Shown here one piece after another: positions 26,801 to 35,017 of a DNA stretch of 64,000 nt. The notes under the pieces are model-generated. The model had not been told where the DNA came from. It was given only the letters and a program-made list of their open reading frames with translations, and did no database searches. This DNA comes from Phoronis australis. Taxonomy: Eukaryota > Phoronida > Phoronidae. The stretch is taken from positions 62,001-126,000 of the forward strand of contig NMRA01000606.1 of NCBI GenBank assembly GCA_002633005.1, in the 5' to 3' direction. The position numbers and the translations under genes are program-made. Positions within the stretch are counted from its first letter, which is position 1. Each line of letters starts with the position of its first letter.

Positions 26801-29444
26801 AGAATACAAAGAACTGGACAGATGTCTTATCACGTGTAACGTCACAGAATTGCTAACTACCAGTAAAATTCGCGAGGAGAAGGCATTTGTTCGTTTGAGA
26901 TGCCCGAATGCTCTCTCAAGATCCGGAAAGTGTTCTGGAAAGCCATTACTATGGGCGTGTGCAAAATGTAATACCACTGTAGAATATGGGCTACAAAGTA
27001 ATTATTTTTACTGCAAATGCGGATTATCGAAGCCCGCTGAATGTGAGTTCCGCTGCCACGAGTTTGAACATGGCGTCGACTATTTTCCTTTTCCGGAAGA
27101 TTTACTAGTAGATGAATTGGCTACGCTGAGTAAGACTACAGAGAAGAACATTTTGCTGCTCGGGGAAACTGGCGTCGGAAAATCAACATGGATCAATGGC
27201 ATCTATAATTATCTGGCATTCCCCGATTTGAATACGGCTGTGAAATCAGATGGTTTGCAATCGCTCATTCCATCACGCTTTACTTTTACTAAAGAAGGCA
27301 AATCTTGTGAAGTCAAAACTGAAACTACAAGCTACAATGAAGTGCTAGAAAGCGGTCAGTCAGCTACGCAAAGTGCTCAACCCTACGTTGTTCAGTTTGG
27401 TGATCAGAAAATTCGTTTGATTGACACACCGGGCGTGGGAGACAGCAGAGGAATTGAACAAGATCGCGAGAATTTTGACAATATCCTTGCTCACCTAAGT
27501 AAATATGATGAGATTCATGCTATCTGCATTTTGCTGAAGCCAAATAATTCAAGGTTGTCTGTTGTCTTCAGGTTCTGCATTCAGGAACTTTTAGCGCGTC
27601 TCCACCCATCAGCTAAAGACAATATTGTGTTCTGTTTCACAAATGCTCGAGCGACGTTTTATCAGCCCGGTGATACATTGCCGGTCTTAAACAAAATGCT
27701 TGAAACAAAAAATATCGGATTTCGAGCAACTCCCGAAAACTACTTTTGCTTTGACAACGAACCATTCAGATTTCTTGTGTGCCTACACAATGGTATTAAA
27801 TTTGAAGAAACCGAGGTTGCGACATATTCCTCTAGCTGGGACAAAGCTGTTTCTGAAACCACCAGACTATTTGACAAGATAAAATCCATGTCACCACACA
27901 AGGTGAGAAACACAATCAGCTTGAACGAAGCACGTCGAGTGATCGTAGCAATGAGCAAACCCATGGCGGAAGTAGCACGCACTATCCAGGAGAACGTACA
28001 ATTGGCAAATGATGCTAAAGAACAGATTGATTTACACAATCAAACTGTTCATGACCTGACGCGGAGTGTCACATTCTTGGGACATGATCTCGAGCGGCAC
28101 GAGTTACCCTACCCAATGACAGTCTGCACCGATAGTAGTTGCATTGAAAGAGTGGTTGTTGGAAACGGGAACACTCATAAGATTAACTACACGCAAATTT
28201 GCCATCATCGCTGCTCCATAACTGGAATTCCAACAGAAACTACAAACGATGAAAGGCTTAGCCGATGTTGGTGCATTGAGAAGTCAACGGGCACACTTAA
28301 TTGCCATCAGTGCGGACACCACTACACACAACATATGCATCTTACTTACACTCTTGAGAAAGTTTCAAAGATGTTCATATCAGAGGAAGTTCAAAGACAG
28401 ATTCAGAACAAAACGTCCGAGAAAGAGATAAAGGCATTGTTTAAACGAAGAGTTGATCAAAAGGTTCGCGAATTAAAGAAAGAAGAAAAGACGATACTGC
28501 GAGTGAGCGCTGAATATGGGGCGTTTCTAAAGAAAAACTGTATTATTCCCTATAACGACGCGGTAGGCGATTACATCAATATGATCATTGATCAGGAAGA
28601 AAAGAAACCCAGGGAAATGAGAAACTGCGAAGAGCTTGTACGACTGAAAAGTCTAAGACGAGAATACAATCAGGAAAAGCTATTTCTTGACAAGGCTTTG
28701 AGGGATGGTTATACCACTTCACCGCAAGACATCATGGAACTGCAGGGGGGATTGTTTCAGCTGAAGCACTTTGGCAAAACATTGAAGGATATTTTTGACG
28801 GAATATCGATTTCACGATCAGCAAATGGCTACAATGAAGACGAAATAGTAGCACCGTACATTCCGCCAACAACTATTCGCAGAGGTGGGGAAAGTATGGC
28901 GTATGCTCGTGGTAGACCTGTTGACTTTGTCCCGAATAGACCCAGCCATGGAATCGGGTATGACGCTTTTGATCAAATCGGTGCGTATGGGTATGCAGGA
29001 CCGTATTACTATGGGTTTGGTCAGCCTTATCTTCAACCTGCAGTGGGGATTACCACAGAGTACTTGAATCAAAGTGGAGACTCGCTTTACGACAACCCAC
29101 ATAACAAGCTGTATCCGGATGACGTCACACGCACCCGTCACTTTCATCCAGGTAGCCATAGGACGCACGGTGCTGATCTATCTTACACTGACGCGTCCTC
29201 TAGAGGCTCTTTCTCACATGGTAATTTCCGCGGTCGTGGTAATCACCAAAACTACCAGGGCAGAGGTTACAATGGTAATCGTGGCAGGCCTTCGTCTAAT
29301 CCAAGAGGCTTCGGTAATGCAAGGGGTTCCCATAATCAAAGAGGCCACGGCTGTGAAAAGCAACAACGTTACAAGAAAAAAGAAAAGGCAAACAAAGAAC
29401 GTGGTTTCATGAATTGGTTTGGACTTTGGTACAACAAAAAATGA
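8662..29444 (+). CDS. Gene A: RRM/KH - SNTX-like - GTPase giant protein (spliced, 10 coding exons)
   Basis: Join of 8662-8833, 9814-10020, 10247-10486, 12552-12785, 16845-18056, 21456-21620, 22258-22509, 23024-23296, 25040-25212 and 25482-29444: 6891 nt, 2296 residues, open throughout. Domains: RRM-like 1-3 (to about residue 300), KH-like repeats (about 450-688), RRM-like 4-6 (about 690-945), a stonustoxin-type perforin/helical/thioredoxin-like region (about 955-1440), zinc ribbon (1450-1505), P-loop GTPase (1537-1860), Cys/His cluster (1857-1925), charged helices (1945-2060) and a Gly/Tyr then Arg/Gly-rich tail. There is no signal peptide or membrane segment, so it is probably cytoplasmic. 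The front resembles PARP14/PARP10 without macrodomain or ADP-ribosyltransferase. RNA binding and nucleotide-driven assembly are inferred. Gene B is its tail-to-tail paralogue. The start ATG at 8662 has the context GACGAAATGG; a missed upstream exon is possible. Confidence 0.8.
8834..9813 (+). other. Gene A intron 1 (GC-AG)
   Basis: 980 bp, starting GCAAGTAT and ending ATTCCAG. I see no gene or repeat in it. Confidence 0.65.
9814..10020 (+). CDS. Gene A exon 2: second half of RRM-like 1 plus acidic linker
   Basis: 207 nt, phase 1 to phase 1. It opens VAKTVASRQQLILKGFVLSV, the helix 2 to strand 4 piece seen after every RRM half in this gene, then runs into a polar Gly/Asn/Glu-rich linker. Acceptor ATTCCAG, donor GAAG|GTAGGC. 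The gene B counterpart at 61688-61840 is shorter (153 nt) because of its linker. Confidence 0.8.
10247..10486 (+). CDS. Gene A exon 3: first half of RRM-like 2
   Basis: 240 nt, phase 1 to phase 1. After a polar lead it encodes VFVINIPQCVTYDGLENY, a clear strand 1 to helix 1, ending AIVSFKDKPG before the donor. The gene B copy (55265-55471) keeps CVTYDGL, ICFG and AIV, so this RRM is among the better conserved. The usual SGGG turn is replaced by KSKCEV. Confidence 0.85.
10487..12551 (+). other. Gene A intron 3
   Basis: 2.07 kb, GT-AG, phase 1. It contains the MITE at 11490-11824; otherwise AT-rich with no supported coding sequence. Confidence 0.7.
11490..11824. mobile_element. hAT-like MITE with TAGTA target duplication
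   Basis: Begins CATAGGAGGATTTAGG and ends CCCAGATCCGCCACTG, flanked on both sides by TAGTA (11485-11489 and 11825-11829). It is inverted relative to the copy at 4716. A single N at 11731 sits between two copies of a 23-bp stretch (TTTCGGGACGCCTGCACACA), probably an assembly join. Confidence 0.8.
12552..12785 (+). CDS. Gene A exon 4: end of RRM-like 2 and first half of RRM-like 3
   Basis: 234 nt, phase 1 to phase 1. LRTLCATRPLEGATLDV is the helix 2 to strand 4 end of RRM 2; SIQVHDLPDGCTNDALWNYF with a RRSGGGEVDD turn and AVVSFKDASG is the first half of RRM 3. Donor TTCAG|GTACTG. Gene B equivalent: 54488-54712. Confidence 0.87.
12786..15022 (+). other. Gene A intron 4
   Basis: About 2.2 kb to the first, broken KH exon, or about 4.06 kb to the intact one at 16845. 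No gene inside. From about 14140 the sequence is the first copy of the block repeated after 15963. Confidence 0.6.
14140..15961 (+). repeat. Duplicated block, copy 1, with the start of the KH exon
   Basis: About 1.82 kb that is nearly identical to 15963-17785. It includes the end of the intron and 939 nt of the KH exon, then stops at the N at 15962. Copy 2 begins directly after the N. The copies differ by a few substitutions and small indels. Confidence 0.88.
15023..15961 (+). pseudogene. Partial KH exon copy, cut at the N (probably an assembly artefact)
   Basis: Acceptor TTTTCAG|TTGTGAAGG. The 313 codons match the first three quarters of the intact exon at 16845 with only a couple of replacements (for example T/S and S/P). 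It breaks off after EEQKTNAA at the N and has no donor site. Gene B has only one KH exon at this place. I read it as an unmerged allele, not as a used exon. Confidence 0.8.
15963..17785 (+). repeat. Duplicated block, copy 2
   Basis: Second copy of 14140-15961, starting GTTTGATAGGTCGTTGAAAG directly after the N. It runs on into the rest of the intact KH exon. Confidence 0.88.
16845..18056 (+). CDS. Gene A exon 5: end of RRM-like 3 and KH-like repeats
   Basis: 1212 nt, phase 1 to phase 1, acceptor TTTTCAG, donor TACA|GTGAGT. The first 30 residues (VVKAVVDKTCHTLNSKEIKV...) close RRM 3, followed by EQNGCRHPDDD. Four KH-like segments can be seen: around LVRITGLKDSVNDACCAL, QVSFSGTLDHVTKTKARML, GIELFSCDEEQKTNAASII and LILTATRSVVDSVTADF. 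The layout matches the KH-like part of PARP14/PARP10. The repeats lack a clear GXXG loop, as is usual in that family, so direct nucleic acid contact is uncertain. Gene B equivalent: 50209-51423 (1215 nt). Confidence 0.85.
18057..21455 (+). other. Gene A intron 5
   Basis: 3.4 kb. It holds the minisatellite at 19922-20150, a stretch rich in CGCGGA/TCCGCG words at about 20180-20270 and a pyrimidine-rich run at about 21250-21365. No coding exon was found; gene B has only an 840-bp intron here. Confidence 0.65.
19922..20150. repeat. Minisatellite, unit about 16-18 bp
   Basis: A dozen or so degenerate units of the type GGGACACATAGAACCC / GGAACATATAGATCCC. Units touch each other without unique spacers, so this is not a CRISPR-like array. 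Confidence 0.85.
21456..21620 (+). CDS. Gene A exon 6: first half of RRM-like 4
   Basis: 165 nt, phase 1 to phase 1. STVEVTGFGPDTDRESIELF, a TSGGGEIKRI turn and AVIEFKDPSG. Acceptor GAATCAG, donor CATCTG|GTAAGA. Gene B equivalent: 49207-49368. Confidence 0.88.
21621..22257 (+). other. Gene A intron 6
   Basis: 637 bp, GT-AG. Contains the perfect palindrome at 21688-21743 and a looser inverted repeat at about 21870-21945 (ACTACTGCTATATCC paired with GGATATCGTAGTAGT). Confidence 0.75.
21688..21743. repeat. Perfect palindrome, 27-bp arms, 2-nt spacer
   Basis: Arms 21688-21714 and 21717-21743 are exact reverse complements (ATACAGAATCAAAACTAGTG...) with AA between. It lies 67 bp inside intron 6 of gene A. 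Confidence 0.9.
22258..22509 (+). CDS. Gene A exon 7: end of RRM-like 4 and first half of RRM-like 5
   Basis: 252 nt, phase 1 to phase 1, the same length as its gene B partner (48677-48928). VKRILEKEVLVIDGCNVMA closes RRM 4; AALRVTGFDLNTSDEKLKLF, KSGGGDLKSL and AALVTYESAKG form the first half of RRM 5. Confidence 0.9.
22510..23023 (+). other. Gene A intron 7
   Basis: 514 bp, GT-AG. Contains a short GT-rich run at about 22885-22930; otherwise plain AT-rich sequence. Confidence 0.75.
23024..23296 (+). CDS. Gene A exon 8: end of RRM-like 5 and first half of RRM-like 6
   Basis: 273 nt, phase 1 to phase 1, the same length as gene B's 43783-44055. VAERVAKKSELQLQGKMLSV closes RRM 5; TAVRVTGFRPTTTKDTLELF, KSGGAPLKRF and AALFDFGCRQG begin RRM 6. 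Acceptor CATTTTAG, donor ACAAG|GTACTT. Confidence 0.9.
23297..25039 (+). other. Gene A intron 8
   Basis: 1.74 kb, GT-AG. Contains a CTAT/CCAT tetranucleotide array at 24177-24305 and nothing else that I can name. Confidence 0.7.
24177..24305. repeat. Tetranucleotide microsatellite
   Basis: Runs of CTAT, CCAT and mixed units such as CTATCCATCTATCCAT. Confidence 0.9.
25040..25212 (+). CDS. Gene A exon 9: fusion exon joining RRM 6 to the SNTX-like region
   Basis: 173 nt, entering in phase 1 and leaving in phase 0; gene B's exon 43225-43397 has the same length and phases. VAERVAGRDELKLDGSVLSV is the standard helix 2 to strand 4 end of RRM 6. After an acidic linker comes SRAALGRVAKIGDLYDIRTD. 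This is the typical opening of the stonustoxin-family N-terminal region: a small ALGR-type start followed by LYD and a charged turn. One small exon thus joins the two parts of the protein. Confidence 0.85.
25482..29444 (+). CDS. Gene A exon 10: SNTX-like region, zinc ribbon, GTPase, Cys/His cluster and RG-rich tail
   Basis: 3963 nt terminal exon after acceptor CTACTTGCAG (phase 0), 1320 residues. (1) SNTX-type perforin-like part with SATHVILGIVWGT and SVNLHCNWDVFLPDG, a helical part from PVPLAYLFTPVEEV, and a thioredoxin-like part around MVYIFYKPALF. (2) Zinc ribbon with five CxC/CxxC-type pairs and HEFEHG. (3) GTPase: GETGVGKST at 27162, LIDTPGVGD (DTPG at 27423), and a probable G4 of the unusual form FTNAR (27639). 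(4) Cys/His cluster from CTDSSC to CGHHYTQHMH. (5) Lys/Glu-rich helices. (6) Tail with YG-rich then RG-rich parts, ending KKKEKANKERGFMNWFG. The GTPase core is nearly identical to gene B in long runs; the tail is not. Confidence 0.92.
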   Translation, partial: ARSVFREDPNGSSVISSQVNNKTLEDVKVGDMHDTFEKLHVDPELQLSILTEVAKISSKGNEQWLSSAAHLIFREETAKEEFIISQNQDKINMDVIKSFANKRVSATHVILGIVWGTLCTITPEIKNVQEQLHKDIVQQLRDILCRGTESETPGKTVKFWKSVNLHCNWDVFLPDGTSGAKKTRFKGMGDFLLRFPQVAKKNKPVPLAYLFTPVEEVARICDAYVKLPYFRPTGLRASKMILTFIKDITRRRQDISLTQSFLESSKDYLASEALRSIGITLQKVEAATEVFKDKLQQFVLNSRRQTGNTSGLEKSVYAAHQGFSMEMERQVSSLMQHYQRLKQIETLRRRGIVYVGKEDTLSVDDASMVYIFYKPALFNTDVEKVQHYFLRCQSSQSLQKTAKFKILDETIRPDLWPEKQEPVVKVYKNGHQISEDMYKKEYKELDRCLITCNVTELLTTSKIREEKAFVRLRCPNALSRSGKCSGKPLLWACAKCNTTVEYGLQSNYFYCKCGLSKPAECEFRCHEFEHGVDYFPFPEDLLVDELATLSKTTEKNILLLGETGVGKSTWINGIYNYLAFPDLNTAVKSDGLQSLIPSRFTFTKEGKSCEVKTETTSYNEVLESGQSATQSAQPYVVQFGDQKIRLIDTPGVGDSRGIEQDRENFDNILAHLSKYDEIHAICILLKPNNSRLSVVFRFCIQELLARLHPSAKDNIVFCFTNARATFYQPGDTLPVLNKMLETKNIGFRATPENYFCFDNEPFRFLVCLHNGIKFEETEVATYSSSWDKAVSETTRLFDKIKSMSPHKVRNTISLNEARRVIVAMSKPMAEVARTIQENVQLANDAKEQIDLHNQTVHDLTRSVTFLGHDLERHELPYPMTVCTDSSCIERVVVGNGNTHKINYTQICHHRCSITGIPTETTNDERLSRCWCIEKSTGTLNCHQCGHHYTQHMHLTYTLEKVSKMFISEEVQRQIQNKTSEKEIKALFKRRVDQKVRELKKEEKTILRVSAEYGAFLKKNCIIPYNDAVGDYINMIIDQEEKKPREMRNCEELVRLKSLRREYNQEKLFLDKALRDGYTTSPQDIMELQGGLFQLKHFGKTLKDIFDGISISRSANGYNEDEIVAPYIPPTTIRRGGESMAYARGRPVDFVPNRPSHGIGYDAFDQIGAYGYAGPYYYGFGQPYLQPAVGITTEYLNQSGDSLYDNPHNKLYPDDVTRTRHFHPGSHRTHGADLSYTDASSRGSFSHGNFRGRGNHQNYQGRGYNGNRGRPSSNPRGFGNARGSHNQRGHGCEKQQRYKKKEKANKERGFMNWFGLWYNKK

Positions 29445-31015
29445 ACTACTTGTGCCACATGCACGCGTGCATCCAGTCACATTTATGTACGCACAAAAAT
29501 ATCAGGGTATGGAAAGGCATTTCCTCCCTTCCGAACGGATGGTCGAAATGTATGGTATGAAAACGTAGGAAGAACACGATTCGTGCTGCGCAACATTTAT
29601 TTATAAAAGACGAGTTTCCTTAGGGAAGTCCCATTGACAGTGGAATATATAATAGTGTAGATAGATTTCTTTAAAAACATAAATTCTTCGTGTGAAATAT
29701 TTTCTCCAGGGTTATATAAAATGCCAAATTTTCTAGTAAAATCATAGTCATCAAGGTCAAGACATGCGTCAAGAATGCCAGTGTGAATTATACACCTTGT
29801 AATGACATTGACCGTGGAAGAGTGAAGTCTTTGCAAGCTAGAAGACAACTATATCCATTGAGATTATCGGTCATTCAGTGCCGAAACAGATACAGTCTCA
29901 ATTGTAAATTTTTACTGAACTTATAACGGAATTTTAAACAACGTTTCGTGTGTTACTAGAGAAATGTTCGAGCTTCTGTGCAACCTGTGACAATCTTGAG
30001 ACAAACAAAGGGAAACTTTGGAAAAAGGGCGTCGACTGGTGAAATTCTATCCCATATACAGTGTATGTATTCCCCCTAGTAGCACTCTGCGGATATATCT
30101 GTGTGTGCGTGGGTGTGTGCGTGTGAACTAACTTTAAATGAACTTTTGAAGCATATTGTTTCAAAAAGTGTTATTTTTAATAACTTCTCCAATAAAAAAA
30201 AATTGGAGTTCAACAACGATGACTTTACTTTCAAAACGTTTGAGAAAACCGGCAAAATTTAATTTATATACCGTTTTGCATGAATTTTGCGCTTGTTCAG
30301 GGTTATCTACATGTAGATGTAACGCAGAAACGTCTTGCTGCTGATGTTTTCTTTTCAGAAGTCAGTTGGTCAACTTTACTAGTGTCCTGCAGGTGCTTCT
30401 GCTTGGTCTTTCAGTGAGCAAGTGATTTAGTCACTTTAACGTGTTTGGTCTTGAAGTTAGTACAGAACTGCGGAACTCATCTTGTTAAAAGCACTGTAGT
30501 AATAGGCCTATGTACTTTGTAATATACAATGTAAGTCAACATGTAGGCGTTTGCTTAATTGTTACAGGTCACCATTTTAGCCATTGCACACAAGGGAAAA
30601 ATCATCATCAACATAGATGCACGTTTCATTTTAAAGCCACGCATTATATTTCCCTGAACCAAACAGTCTGATGGTGTTTGATTTTTCCCCAAGGCAATGG
30701 CAATATTACCTATTCAGTGTTCTCTTGCCTAGAGTGACTGTGAAATGGGAGCCCGAGTTTATATTGCATAAGCTTAATGTGCTTGGCAGTGTGCACGTCT
30801 ATTTATAAATTTGCACCTACTGTGAATGTTTCTTTTTATATCTGGAATTACTGCACTCAACATGTTAATAATACATTTGCTTGTTAGTGCCTTTCAGTGT
30901 TTTGCTTTTGTATATACACCATAGATATACAATTTATGCAAAGTCGAAACTTTAATTCTATTTTCGCTTTCCTTACCCTTTTTACATGATAATGTCACCC
31001 GAACTATGGTGTCCA

Positions 31016-31021
31016 AATAAA
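31016..31021 (+). promoter_or_regulatory. Possible poly(A) signal of gene A
   Basis: AATAAA about 1.57 kb after the stop. An earlier AATAAA at 30191 sits in an A-run within a small hairpin. Which is used cannot be told. Confidence 0.25.
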
Positions 31022-34000
31022 ATTATTTCATTATTCCGACTGGAAATTCATGAATCAGATTGGAAATATGGTGATGTGTGTTAGGTCTTCAATCTGTGGG
31101 TGTAACGTTTAATAGACTGAATTATTGTGTTATCAACGATGTCGTGCGCAGTATTTTTACCGCCATAGCAGTGCAAAATGGTCTTGTAGACCTATCGAAC
31201 CACTCGGCAAATTTATAAATAACCGACGAACAAAAACGTAACGAACAGCCGAAGCAAATTGTAACGTTTGCATACGGGTATTGTACATGTATAGTTGGAC
31301 GCTCGGTGGAAAGTGCCGCACTGTATACTCGTAAATTGCGCTCGCAGTATGAACTCAAGAGAAGAATTTGTTGTTGTATTCTATTGTGCCTTGTGTGTCG
31401 TGGAAGTGGGTCTTTTAATTTCAAACTCGAATTTTCAACCTCATCCCATAATAATAGTCACTTAGCTCAAGTGCGATTAAAATAGACCGGAAAGGGTGAA
31501 ATACAAATTGGAGTCAACAGCAAACCCATAAGAAATGAAATTTTTTCCAGCTACGCCGTTGTCCATGGGGAAGGAGGATAGGGGTGGTGTTCGTAGTGCT
31601 TGAAGGTAATGTCCAAATCACCGATACTATAGTCTGGCAAGTACTTTACAATCCTGAGAAAACCCGAAACTCGATTTTGAGTAGATCTTAAAGGTACCGA
31701 CCTTAGTCTCTTTGGTTTGATCAGGCACCATTAAAATACAAGCGAAGTTTTGCCGTTTTTCAGTATACAAATAAGTACGACTCAAGTTCGTTTCACAAGA
31801 ATTCAAAATCTTGAAGTCATTAAATTAATGGGTAATCTGGTTCAAAAACTTGAAAATATACACCAATTTAAGAAATATGTAACATGGTATATTCTTTACC
31901 TCCTTTCTGTTGAAACTAAAAGCCTTTTTGAGCTTAATTTTGCACCGTCGGCGGCTGAAATCAGAAAATCAACCACTATTCTTGTCTTTCCGTGACGTGA
32001 GTTCCCTATGTGTCAGTTCAGGAACGAGTCCTGAACGACGGTCATATTGTCCTTAATCTTGTATTAACATCACCGGAGCGTAAAAGTGTCGATATTGTGT
32101 TTGTTTGTTTTTGATTCTCATTTTGGTTCTCTTAATACACATTTCATTATTTGTTGCTCAAATGTTATGTGTTCTTTGCATGTGACGAGTGGTACTGTAC
32201 TTAATGCAATCATAAATTTCTCCGGCAGCGAACACTACCGAGGTCACCCCTGGTTCATCGCGACGGTACGTCAAATTTCAGCAACAGTACCCGTTCTGGT
32301 AATAAATAGAGGCAAATCTTCCTGTATCGGCAAATGTCTTTTCTTCCTTGCCATATAGTGAAACCGATGCCAAGTACCAGCAATTGTGTGACTACCCGGA
32401 CGTGTGAGCGCACTTCCGTGTCCGCGAAACTTGGCAGCAAAACCGACTTTACTTGCTGTTAGAAATGTAAAGTAGGAAAAACATCCCTACATGGCTATGT
32501 TTCAACAAAAAAAAATCATGTTTCCTCTCAAATCAGTGCGCTCCTCACCTGAATTGCATCTGTGCTTGATTGTTGTTGCCCGGACACGACGACTGGTGAA
32601 ATTTCCCTTGTAGTTAACATGCGTCACTTCGCCGGGAAAATATCATTTGGTCAATCGTCTTCAATTTTCAATTATTAGGCAAAACAAATTTTCAATCAAT
32701 ACATGTGCATCCGTTGTTTGAAATTTTTTCGCGATATAAAACGTAATAAAGGGGAGTGTAGTGAACTGTAGTCTATAAGCTGAATTGCGGCGATGGGAAG
32801 TTATTGCAGTGTTTGGAGCATGACGCTGTACTTTTTAATCTTTTTGCCACACGAATTTCATCCCTAATTAATGTGTTCATCCTGCACCGCGGAGCACAGA
32901 TGTACGCTCAGCTAAGGCGGTTGGGCTCCGCCGGGTAGTAGCTTAATATGCGAATGGGTGAATGGGGATTCTTCCTTGTACGTTAAACTCGTTGATACTT
33001 ATATTATACCATTTGGCACCATACCAAATTCTCTTTCTGAAGTTATATCCGCCACCAGTTGCTCCGTCGTTCATTGCTGGCCGTCAGTCGCTTGACTAAG
33101 TCGCCGGAGACCACTAAGTTTTCCCTGTCTAAATTAATTTAAATATTTTCGCAAGTTTAATGTCAGAATAGTCTAAGTGTATAGTAATGTAACTTAATTA
33201 TTTTGATATTGCTTGTTCGTTGTAACGTTTATGCTGTCTATCAGCGTTAATTACTCCCAGTAAAATACGGCCCGCCTAGTCGAATCGAATAGTCGCCATT
33301 GTTGTTAATTTGTTCCTTAATCAATCTCACTTCAGACTTAGCGGCAAATCTAAAATGGCGAGTATCAGTCAGCTCCAGTTCGAATTTTTCGCCAAAGGAT
33401 TTCGCCAGGATTAACCTGGAGGTGGTGATTGCTTCGTTATAACATTTTCTTCCAATCTAATGAGGGTTAAAACGTGCTATTTGGGATTTAACAGTCATTA
33501 CATTCTGTTGAGAACAATGGTTGCTATGGCAAAGGTTTACAACCTTCTAACCGTTGTTACAAAAAATCTCCAAAATTTAGTGCATCCGGTTCAAAATAAC
33601 CACTGTCGAATATTTCGCAAAACAACGACTGTTTGCACCAGAATTCAGTATTTAAAAATTTTCCTTGAACCGTACAAGTGGTGGTTACTATATGTGTAGC
33701 ATGCTATCTAGGATCTGCTGCTAAATGTTGGAAGGATTCATCTTAAATTATCAACTTTTAAACAAATAATAGCACACACATTGAAAGGAATTTGATGTTA
33801 AAAATGGTGATGATATTATTTAGTAAATTTCGAACTGCAGAAATTAATAATGTATTCATAATTAAAAAATTGTGAAATAACAGAAAAAAGTTCAATAAGA
33901 CGTTCACAACATCAGTAAACCAGGAATTCTAAGTCGTTGCAATACTAAAACTGATAACGTACAACGAATTTAGTCCGTTTTCACCAGGATCTTGATTACT

Positions 34001-34614
34001 ATTTTTATCACAGTTGACTTTTCAGTAACTCATGTAAATTTTATAATTTCACAGAGGTACCTTTGTTTTGTCGGCTGTAACAGAAATAAATGATTATTCG
34101 TTTATCCTCCAATTGTTGTGCAGATGCGCAATAGGCAAAGACTAAAGTGCAAAATTTGAAAACAAGAAAAATTCAACGATGCATTGAAACGGTGTCGAAC
34201 CCTTTAACAGTCCAAGACCCGATTTACTTCTGCACGCAAGTCTATCAGCTGGTCACAGCGGACTACGCGTATCGTTATAAAGTGCAGATTTCGAAGTTTC
34301 ATTTATATACGTTGTAATGACGTTCGATTGTTACGTAACATAGTAATTGTGTCTTAACATAAAAATAAAAACGAAATGATTTCCAAGCCAAGCGATTTTA
34401 CTCAACAGCATGATGAGATAAGAAAAGCCGCTACGCTACACGTTAACAATTGCTATAGAGCTGAACAACACGGTTATTATCGTATTCACATAAGATAATA
34501 CGCTGTTGCTTTAAAGGAACTCTTTTCTTTACGTTTACCAACTTAGAACACATGGTAAGTTTCATCAGTCATAAGATATCACTAAAATATAATAATTTCG
34601 TAACTTTCAGACCT

Positions 34615-35017
34615 GGGCCCGGTCTCCAATCTTTTTACTCGAAATGGAACTCGAAATTAGGTTTGGCATTTTCTACTCTACTTTTGGGCGAACTCAAGAT
34701 AAGTGTCTATTATTCTATGCTCGAGTACACAATAACTTACGTAGATAATTTATTGCCCTTAGTTCACAGTTTGTAAACCCAATATTAAAGCAATAAGTTC
34801 GAGTTTGAACTCGAAATTTCAAGTTTTTACTCGAGTTTGTAGCACGAATATAAGGGTCTTCAAGGGCAAACTTGAACTAGAAACTCCTATGCATAAACTA
34901 TAATGTATTCGAGCACAGTCTGATAACCAATTATCTTAAGTTCGCACAAAAGGAGCAGAGAAACTGCCAAAAATAGTTTCGAGTTCGTTTCGAGTACAAA
35001 GATTAGAGACCGGGCCC
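34615..35017. mobile_element. MITE with long inverted repeats
   Basis: About 403 bp. It begins GGGCCCGGTCTCCAATC and ends in the reverse complement, GATTAGAGACCGGGCCC. The pairing continues imperfectly inward for roughly 150 bp or more, including ACTCGAAA(T/C)GGAACTCGAAA-type stretches. It has no coding capacity, and no clear target duplication could be read. Confidence 0.75.

Noticed and set aside
28818-29168. Antisense open frame over gene A's tail
   Set aside because: Shadow of the coding exon in the opposite frame.
8662-29444. Macrodomain, WWE or ADP-ribosyltransferase domain, as expected for a true PARP14
   Set aside because: None of the motifs could be found; the C-terminal half is a GTPase.
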